Assembly (NCBI GenBank): GCA_026991005.1
Contig: JALXCH010000619.1
Location: 1-10,640, forward strand
Origin: Calditrichia bacterium
GTDB lineage: Bacteria > Calditrichota > Calditrichia > RBG-13-44-9
DNA: 10,640 bases
Direction of reading: 5' to 3'
Shown: piece after piece, positions 6,256-10,640 of the stretch
Numbering within the stretch: the stretch's first letter is position 1
Layout of the letters: every line of letters begins with the position of its first letter
Made by a program: the position numbers and the translations under genes
Notes under the pieces: model-generated
Seen by the model: only the letters and a program-made list of their open reading frames with translations
Database searches by the model: none
Told to the model about the DNA's origin: nothing

Positions 6256-6624
6256 TTAAAGAACTTCAGGTGCCAAAGATACAATTTTCATAAACTCTTT
6301 ATCTCGCAATTCCCGTGCAACCGGTCCAAAGATACGGGTTCCCCGGGGTTCGCCCTGATTGTCCAGCAACACCGCTGCATTTTCGTCGAAGCGAATATAG
6401 GTGCCATCGGGCCGCCGAATCTCTTTTTTGGTACGAACCACAACTGCCCGGGAGACCTGCCCTTTTTTTACCGGAGCATTGGGAATTGCACTCTTCACAC
6501 TCACCACAATAATATCGCCGACGGAGGCGTATTTTTTACGGGTTCCACCCAGAATACGAATGCACATTACCTTTTTCGCCCCAGAATTGTCCGCAACATT
6601 TAATCGGGTATATTCCTGTATCAT
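6256..6624 (-). CDS. rplN: Large-subunit ribosomal protein L14
   Basis: L14 (122 residues) is a beta-barrel 50S protein at the subunit interface that forms bridges to 16S rRNA. It matches the family from the first residue: [19 protein letters not shown], then the basic loop [20 protein letters not shown]. The C-terminal part has [10 protein letters not shown] and [17 protein letters not shown], ending LAPEVL. The length of 122 is the standard bacterial value. The start ATG has GGAG at 6633-6636 eight bases upstream. It lies 23 bases after rpsQ and 16 before the chosen rplX start, the canonical order at the S10/spc junction. No separate promoter or terminator is visible between rpsQ and rplN, so the two classical operons appear fused into one transcription unit here. 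Confidence 0.98.
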   Translation of the reverse strand: MIQEYTRLNVADNSGAKKVMCIRILGGTRKKYASVGDIIVVSVKSAIPNAPVKKGQVSRAVVVRTKKEIRRPDGTYIRFDENAAVLLDNQGEPRGTRIFGPVARELRDKEFMKIVSLAPEVL

Positions 6625-6647
6625 AGCGACAACTCCAGCAATTTAAA

Positions 6648-6905
6648 TTATTTCACCTTTTCAAGAATTTCCACCACACGCCAGCGCTTGGTACGACTTA
6701 ACGGACGAGTTTCCATAATTTTCACCGTATCCCCGATCTGACATTCATTCTTCTCGTCGTGCGCTTTAAATTTGGTGGTCCGTTTAATGAACTTTTTATA
6801 CACAGGGTGCTTTACGGAACGTTCGACCGCGACCACGACCGTTTTGTCCATCTTATTGCTTACAACCACCCCGACTCTTGTTTTACGATTTCCTCTTTCC
6901 ATCAT
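6648..6905 (-). CDS. rpsQ: Small-subunit ribosomal protein S17
   Basis: S17 (85 residues) is a primary 16S rRNA-binding OB-fold protein at the body of the 30S subunit. Recognised from [20 protein letters not shown], then [20 protein letters not shown], and the signature [20 protein letters not shown]. The length is normal. Two consecutive ATG codons (6905, 6902) could start it. AGGTG at 6913-6917 is seven bases from the first and ten from the second, so the first is kept, with little consequence. The SD overlaps the TAG stop of rpmC, which ends ten bases upstream, so the two genes are probably translationally coupled. Confidence 0.97.
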   Translation of the reverse strand: MMERGNRKTRVGVVVSNKMDKTVVVAVERSVKHPVYKKFIKRTTKFKAHDEKNECQIGDTVKIMETRPLSRTKRWRVVEILEKVK

Positions 6906-6915
6906 TCCGCATCAC

Positions 6916-7143
6916 CTATGCTTTGGTTGTAGAAGACGTTTTTGGTTGCGAGATTCCCAGTTCATATTCCCGCAAGATGGTTTTAATGCGGGCAATATCG
7001 CGTTTTACCATACGAATCCGACTGGGATTAGCAAGCTGGTGCGTGGAGCTTTGAATCCGCAAATTGGCCAGCTCGTCCAGCAGATCTTCCAGTTGTCCCT
7101 TCAGTTCCTCAATGGTCATCTCTCTTAATTCTTGTGCCTTCAT
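6916..7143 (-). CDS. rpmC: Large-subunit ribosomal protein L29
   Basis: L29 (75 residues) is a helical hairpin at the polypeptide exit tunnel, near the binding site for trigger factor and SRP. Seen: [20 protein letters not shown], then the conserved [20 protein letters not shown] and [13 protein letters not shown]. The family core ends near residue 63, and the remaining tail ([13 protein letters not shown]) is a short polar extension without recognisable motif. The ATG start lies five bases after the rplP stop. AGGAG at 7154-7158 falls inside the end of rplP, ten bases before the start, so coupling with rplP is likely. rpsQ follows after ten bases. Confidence 0.97.
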   Translation of the reverse strand: MKAQELREMTIEELKGQLEDLLDELANLRIQSSTHQLANPSRIRMVKRDIARIKTILREYELGISQPKTSSTTKA

Positions 7144-7148
7144 GCTGC

Positions 7149-7568
7149 TTATTCTCCTGGTTCTTCTCGTGACACAAATTTGGTTTTAATGGGCAATTTA
7201 TGGGCTGCCAGACGCATGGCTTCCCGGGCTAATTCTTCGGGAACACCAGCAATTTCGAACATAATACGTCCCGGTTTTACTACGGCTACCCAGTATTCCG
7301 GAGAGCCTTTTCCTTTACCCATGCGGGTTTCGGCCGGTTTTTTAGTAACGGGTTTGTCCGGGAAAATGCGAATCCACACCTTGCCACCACGTTTAATGTG
7401 CCGCGTCATGGCCACACGGGCTGCCTCGATCTGCCGACTGGTAATCCAGTGGGCTTCCAGAGCCTTCAGGCCGTACTGTCCAAAAGCGATTGTATTTCCA
7501 CGCTGAGCTTTGCCGCGCATGCGGCCACGCTGCTGTTTGCGGTATTTTACCCGTTTCGGCATTAACAT
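7149..7568 (-). CDS. rplP: Large-subunit ribosomal protein L16
   Basis: L16 (139 residues) lies at the A-site side of the 50S subunit and organises tRNA accommodation near the peptidyl-transferase centre. The start [20 protein letters not shown] is classical, followed by [20 protein letters not shown]. The [12 protein letters not shown] segment includes Arg82, equivalent by position to E. coli Arg81, which is hydroxylated there; whether it is modified here is unknown. The second half contains [16 protein letters not shown]. The start at 7568 is supported by GGGAG at 7577-7581, eight bases upstream, better placed than for the ATG at 7562. It follows rpsC by 20 bases and precedes rpmC by five. 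Confidence 0.97.
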   Translation of the reverse strand: MLMPKRVKYRKQQRGRMRGKAQRGNTIAFGQYGLKALEAHWITSRQIEAARVAMTRHIKRGGKVWIRIFPDKPVTKKPAETRMGKGKGSPEYWVAVVKPGRIMFEIAGVPEELAREAMRLAAHKLPIKTKFVSREEPGE

Positions 7569-7588
7569 AATTCAATCTCCCTAAAGGT

Positions 7589-8218
7589 TTATTTTTCTAA
7601 CATGGTGCCGTGACAAATCCACACTTTAACCCCGATGGTTCCGTAAGTGGTTACTGCCGTGGCCATGGCATAATCGATATCGGAACGCAGGGTGTGCAGC
7701 GGAATCCGACCATCTTTGTAGCTCTCGGTTCGTGCCATTTCGGCACCGCCCAAACGTCCGGCACAGGAAATTTTGATGCCTTCGGCGCCCAGCCGCATGG
7801 CCGAGGTAATGGCACGCTTCATCGCCCGGCGGAAAGACACCTTCCCTTCCAGCTGACGGGCAATGTTGTTTGCCACCAGAAAGGCATCCAGTTCCGGATG
7901 TTTAATCTCTTTAATGTTTATCTGCACATCCTTCTTGATGAGCTTCTTCAATTCTTCCTTCAGCTTATCCACTTCCGCACCCTTCTTACCAATAACCACC
8001 CCGGGACGCGCCGTGTTTATCTCCAGCAACACTTTTTTGGGATTACGTTCAATTTTAATTCGCGAAATCGCGCCATCGGGCATCCGCTTGCGAATGTAAC
8101 GCCGGATGAGTAAATCTTCGTTCAGGGTCTCGCCGAAATTCTTTTCGTTAAACCATTGCGAGTGCCAATTCCGTCGCACACTGAGCCGAAAACCTATGGG
8201 ATTTGTCTTCTGACCCAA
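7589..8218 (-). CDS. rpsC: Small-subunit ribosomal protein S3
   Basis: S3 (209 residues) forms part of the mRNA entry channel and its helicase. The start [20 protein letters not shown] is typical. The KH type II domain (about residues 35-110) contains the GxxG motif as VIGKKG at 75-80. Arg130, Arg131 and Lys134 in [10 protein letters not shown] correspond to the E. coli residues implicated in mRNA unwinding. The protein stops soon after [12 protein letters not shown], so the basic C-terminal tail found in longer S3 proteins (E. coli about 233 residues) is absent. The start codon is TTG at 8218-8216, chosen for the invariant M-G-Q-K and a strong GGAGG seven bases upstream. It lies between rplV and rplP, as in the S10 operon. 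Confidence 0.97.
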   Translation of the reverse strand: MGQKTNPIGFRLSVRRNWHSQWFNEKNFGETLNEDLLIRRYIRKRMPDGAISRIKIERNPKKVLLEINTARPGVVIGKKGAEVDKLKEELKKLIKKDVQINIKEIKHPELDAFLVANNIARQLEGKVSFRRAMKRAITSAMRLGAEGIKISCAGRLGGAEMARTESYKDGRIPLHTLRSDIDYAMATAVTTYGTIGVKVWICHGTMLEK

Positions 8219-8225
8219 AGTAATT

Positions 8226-8230
8226 CCTCC
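8226..8230 (-). promoter_or_regulatory. Shine-Dalgarno site for rpsC (decides a TTG start)
   Basis: GGAGG on the minus strand, extended by AA, lies seven bases before the TTG start of rpsC. It is one of the strongest ribosome-binding sites in the window. Confidence 0.85.
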
Positions 8231-8236
8231 ACGTTG

Positions 8237-8584
8237 TTATTCTTCTTTATTCTCGATAACTATAGTTAAGTGACTGGTACGCCGACGAATGCGTCCTACC
8301 CGACCCATGGACATGGGACGGAACCGCCGTAAAATGGGGCCTCCATCTACGGTAATCTTTTTGATGTACAGATCCTTCGGCGTCAGCTTTTTTCCTTCGT
8401 ACAGTTCGAAGAAATTTGCCACTGCCGAACGCAAGGTCTTTTCGATGTATTTTGCGCTCCGCTTGGGCGAAAAGTGCAGAATATTCAGCGCTTCTTCAAC
8501 ATTCTTCCCCTTTACCAGCTCTATAACACGACGCATCTTGGTGGGGGAAGTTCTCATGTATTTTGCCACTGCTCTTGCTTCCAT
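8237..8584 (-). CDS. rplV: Large-subunit ribosomal protein L22
   Basis: L22 (115 residues) lines the exit tunnel with a long beta-hairpin loop and contacts every 23S rRNA domain. Recognised from AVAKYMRTSPTKMRRVIELV and LHFSPKRSAKYIEKTLRSAV, then the loop region ITVDGGPILRRFRPMSMGR followed by RIRRRTSHLTIVI. The loop is the site where macrolide-resistance changes occur in other bacteria, and no insertion or deletion is obvious. The length is normal, and the short C-terminus ends ENKEE. The ATG start has GAGG at 8591-8594 six bases upstream. It follows rpsS by 16 bases and precedes rpsC by 18. Confidence 0.97.
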   Translation of the reverse strand: MEARAVAKYMRTSPTKMRRVIELVKGKNVEEALNILHFSPKRSAKYIEKTLRSAVANFFELYEGKKLTPKDLYIKKITVDGGPILRRFRPMSMGRVGRIRRRTSHLTIVIENKEE

Positions 8585-8600
8585 GAATCGCCTCGTTTAT

Positions 8601-8891
8601 TTATCTTTTTACTCTCGAAGATCTCTCGGACTTACTCCCCGCATGCCCGCGGAAAGTACGGGTCAGTGCAAATTCGCCCAACTTGTGTCCCACCATGTTT
8701 TCGGTGATGTACACCGGAATAAACTTGATGCCGTTATGCACAGCGATGGTATGCCCGACAAATTCCGGTGGAATGGTGGAACGCCGTGCCCAGGTTTTAA
8801 TGACCTTCTTCTCACCGCTCTCGTTCAACTGTTGAATCTTTTTAAACAGTTTCTGATCAATATACGGACCTTTTTTTAAGGACCTCGCCAT
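8601..8891 (-). CDS. rpsS: Small-subunit ribosomal protein S19
   Basis: S19 (96 residues) is in the head of the 30S subunit and forms a complex with S13. The sequence starts [19 protein letters not shown] and continues [20 protein letters not shown]. The family signature region [20 protein letters not shown] is followed by [14 protein letters not shown], at normal length. The ATG start has AGGAG at 8900-8904 eight bases upstream; this SD overlaps the TAG stop of rplB, which ends eleven bases before the start. That arrangement implies translational coupling of rplB and rpsS, which are neighbours in nearly all bacteria. Confidence 0.98.
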   Translation of the reverse strand: MARSLKKGPYIDQKLFKKIQQLNESGEKKVIKTWARRSTIPPEFVGHTIAVHNGIKFIPVYITENMVGHKLGEFALTRTFRGHAGSKSERSSRVKR

Positions 8892-8902
8892 ACGAATTGC
8901 TC

Positions 8903-9730
8903 CTATTGATTACGACGTTTAACTATCAGTGCATCGGATTTTTTATGTTTTTTACGGGTTTTCAGTCCCTTAGCCAATTGTCCCCAGGGGGAACAGGGAT
9001 GACGCCCACCGGAACTTTTGCCTTCGCCACCACCCATGGGATGGTCGATGGGGTTCATGGCCACACCCCGTACGTGGGGGCGACGCCCCAACCAGCGGGA
9101 ACGTCCGGCTTTACCCAGCGAAACATTGCTGTGTTCCAGATTCCCCACCTGCCCGATGGTGGCATAGCAATTCAACCGAAAACGACGAATTTCTCCCGAG
9201 GGCATTTTCAACAGGGCGTATTTTCCTTCCTTGGCCATTAACTGGGCGGCATTACCGGCACTGCGAGCCACCTGCCCGCCTTTACCCGGCACCAGTTCCA
9301 CATTGTGAACTGCCATTCCCAGCGGAATCCGTTCCAGAGGCAACGCATTTCCCACGCGGATGGGAGCATCTTCGCCAGACATGACCTGATCGCCCACCTT
9401 CAATCCGTTGGGAGCCAGGATGTAGCGCTTTTCGCCATCGGCATAAGCCAGCAGCGCAATGCGTGCCGTGCGATTGGGATCGTATTCAATGGCTTTTACC
9501 GTTGCAGGAATCCCGTGCTTGTCGCGTTTAAAATCGATGATGCGGTAGTAACGTTTGTGTCCGCCTCCGCGCTGCCAGGCTGTAACGCGCCCCATGTTAT
9601 TACGCCCACCGGTGCGCTTCTTGGCCTTAATCAAAGAACGCTCCGGTTTGGTTTTCGTAATATCATCAAAGGTCACATCGACGCGAAATCGCAACCCGGG
9701 AGTAATCGGTTTATATTTTTTCAGTCCCAT
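8903..9730 (-). CDS. rplB: Large-subunit ribosomal protein L2
   Basis: L2 (275 residues) is a core 50S protein required for subunit association and supporting the peptidyl-transferase centre. Seen: [13 protein letters not shown] at the start, [20 protein letters not shown] around residues 41-60, an OB-fold/SH3-like central region including [20 protein letters not shown], and [20 protein letters not shown]. His230 in that last segment corresponds to the E. coli His229 linked to activity. The C-terminal basic part has [14 protein letters not shown] and ends KRRNQ. The length is standard. The ATG start has GGAG at 9738-9741 seven bases upstream. It lies between rplW (21 bases before) and rpsS. 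Confidence 0.98.
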   Translation of the reverse strand: MGLKKYKPITPGLRFRVDVTFDDITKTKPERSLIKAKKRTGGRNNMGRVTAWQRGGGHKRYYRIIDFKRDKHGIPATVKAIEYDPNRTARIALLAYADGEKRYILAPNGLKVGDQVMSGEDAPIRVGNALPLERIPLGMAVHNVELVPGKGGQVARSAGNAAQLMAKEGKYALLKMPSGEIRRFRLNCYATIGQVGNLEHSNVSLGKAGRSRWLGRRPHVRGVAMNPIDHPMGGGEGKSSGGRHPCSPWGQLAKGLKTRKKHKKSDALIVKRRNQ

Positions 9731-9751
9731 ACCGTGTCTCCAACACTATCC

Positions 9752-10054
9752 TTATACGTTTTCCAGGAAATCTAATTTATCGCCTTCCTTTAAAGTAACA
9801 ATTGCTTTTTTCCAGCGCGGCGTGAAGCCAGATACCCGACCGGTGCGGGTAAAACGCTGACGCGGTTTGGGTTTCACATTCATGGTGCGCACTTTGACCA
9901 CCGTTACGTCGAACCGCTTCTCCACCGCATATTTGATTTCAATCTTATTGGCATCTGGCGCTACTTTAAACACATACTCATTGTTTTCCTCGCCAAGACG
10001 CATGGCTTTTTCGGTTAATACCGGCTGAATGATTATTTCTCTGGGATCTCTCAT
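9752..10054 (-). CDS. rplW: Large-subunit ribosomal protein L23
   Basis: L23 (100 residues) surrounds the polypeptide exit and is the main docking site for trigger factor and SRP. It begins MRDPREIIIQPVLTEKAMRL and continues NEYVFKVAPDANKIEIKYAV, then a basic loop with NVKPKPRQRFTRTGRVSGF and a C-terminal strand KKAIVTLKEGDKLDFLENV, matching the bacterial family at normal length. The start ATG shares four bases with the rplD stop (ATGA, 10051-10054), so translation is probably coupled to rplD. rplB follows after 21 bases. This is the canonical rplD-rplW-rplB order. Confidence 0.98.
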   Translation of the reverse strand: MRDPREIIIQPVLTEKAMRLGEENNEYVFKVAPDANKIEIKYAVEKRFDVTVVKVRTMNVKPKPRQRFTRTGRVSGFTPRWKKAIVTLKEGDKLDFLENV

Positions 10055-10640
10055 TGTGCCAACACCTCATTTACAACGTCAATCGCGCCTTTCTGAAATA
10101 CAACATACTGGGCATTTAACAAATCGTACACAGAAAATTCCGGTGCTTTAATGACCCGGGTATAGGGAATGTTACGGGCAGAGAGCACCAGATTGGGATC
10201 CAGATCTCTGGTAACAAAGAGAACTTTGGTTGTATTCAGTTTTAAATTATCCAGGATTTCGGCTACCCGGCGGGTTTTGGGTTCTTCGAATGTAAAATCT
10301 TCCACCACCAGAATGCGTTCGTTTTTGGCTTTATCCGAAAGCACCGAGCGACGCGCCAGGCGCAAGACCTTTTTGGGTAATTTCTGGCGGTAATCCCGCG
10401 GATGGGGACCATGAGCCACGCCACCACCTACCATGTGAGGCGCACGGATGGTACCCTGGCGAGCACGTCCCGTACCTTTCTGTCGGAACGGCTTACGACC
10501 ACCCCCGGAGACCGCAGCACGGTTTTTCGTGGCATGCGTCCCTTGCCGCTGATTGGCCAGGTAAGCCTTCACAGCCAGATACACCACATGTTCGTTCGGT
10601 TCAATCTCGAACACCGCCGGATTCAGCGTCACCGTTTCGT
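10051..10640 (-). CDS. rplD: Large-subunit ribosomal protein L4 (partial at its N-terminus)
   Basis: L4 binds 23S rRNA and sends a loop into the exit tunnel; in E. coli it also represses the S10 operon. The visible 196 or so codons include EPNEHVVYLAVKAYLANQRQ, then RAAVSGGGRKPFRQKGTGRA and RQGTIRAPHMVGGG, which form the tunnel loop. DYRQKLPKKVLRLARRSVLS follows, then the C-terminal globular part ending NEVLAQ. The frame stays open to the window edge. A GTG at 10632-10630 could be mistaken for the start, but it has no visible SD, and the codons before it (E-T) continue the usual L4 N-terminal strand. About 10-15 N-terminal residues are probably missing beyond the edge. The stop overlaps the rplW start. 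Confidence 0.96.
   Translation of the reverse strand, partial: ETVTLNPAVFEIEPNEHVVYLAVKAYLANQRQGTHATKNRAAVSGGGRKPFRQKGTGRARQGTIRAPHMVGGGVAHGPHPRDYRQKLPKKVLRLARRSVLSDKAKNERILVVEDFTFEEPKTRRVAEILDNLKLNTTKVLFVTRDLDPNLVLSARNIPYTRVIKAPEFSVYDLLNAQYVVFQKGAIDVVNEVLAQ

Larger units (their letters stand above)
1..10640 (-). other. Continuous S10-spc-alpha ribosomal protein cluster (operon segment)
   Basis: All 24 genes point the same way. Gaps range from 5 to 33 bases, and there are overlaps of 4, 4, 1 and 22 bases. I found no intergenic hairpin followed by a T-run and no gap long enough for a conventional promoter, so the whole stretch is probably cotranscribed from a promoter upstream of rpsJ, outside the window. 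The order follows the classical bacterial cluster except that adk is absent between secY and map. There is no gene-free stretch longer than 33 bases. Confidence 0.85.

Noticed and set aside
6240..6284. A 15-codon N-terminal extension of rplX starting at 6284.
   Set aside because: It overlaps rplN coding sequence and stop, and L24 normally begins at the M-R-K-V region with its own SD.
10630..10632. GTG as the start of rplD.
   Set aside because: The frame is open to the window edge, the preceding codons fit the L4 N-terminal strand, and no SD is visible in the few bases upstream. The gene is treated as partial.
1..10640. Mobile element, CRISPR array, prophage or novel defence system.
   Set aside because: The window is fully occupied by conserved housekeeping genes with no inserted sequence, direct repeats, or unexplained coding region.

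Overview
This window is one continuous block of bacterial ribosomal-protein genes, all on the minus strand and packed head to tail: the classical S10-spc cluster running into the start of the alpha cluster. In transcription order (from high to low coordinates) the genes are rplD (5' end cut by the window), rplW, rplB, rpsS, rplV, rpsC, rplP, rpmC, rpsQ, rplN, rplX, rplE, rpsZ (rpsN type Z), rpsH, rplF, rplR, rpsE, rpmD, rplO, secY, map, infA, rpmJ and rpsM (3' part cut by the window). The largest gap is 33 bases. There is no RNA gene, mobile element, CRISPR array or recognisable terminator, and every plus-strand open frame is a shadow of these genes.

The cluster makes large-subunit proteins L4, L23, L2, L22, L16, L29, L14, L24, L5, L6, L18, L30, L15 and L36, and small-subunit proteins S19, S3, S17, S14, S8, S5 and S13. 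It also makes the translocon channel SecY, methionine aminopeptidase and initiation factor IF-1, so ribosome assembly, initiation, N-terminal maturation and membrane export are transcribed together. Genes are joined by short gaps, 4-base ATGA overlaps (rplD/rplW, rplO/secY), a 1-base overlap (secY/map) and an unusual 22-base overlap (map/infA). This suggests extensive translational coupling. The main promoter should lie upstream of rpsJ, outside the window.

The organism is a bacterium of moderate GC content. Clues to its lineage are: adk is absent between secY and map; the S14, L24 and L36 proteins are all zinc-binding (Cys-bearing) forms; Shine-Dalgarno sites are clear at most genes; and TTG is used often as a start codon. 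The secY-map-infA order without adk resembles the FCB group, but the strong SD usage and type Z S14 argue against a typical Bacteroidota. A Calditrichota-like or other deep FCB-type lineage is my tentative guess from memory of such gene orders, with no database check.

I see no previously undescribed system here. The points worth a second look are small: a shared sequence context at all four TTG starts, the map/infA overlap, the loss of adk, an atypical zinc-ribbon spacing in L24, and a possible three-codon reading frame before rplR.
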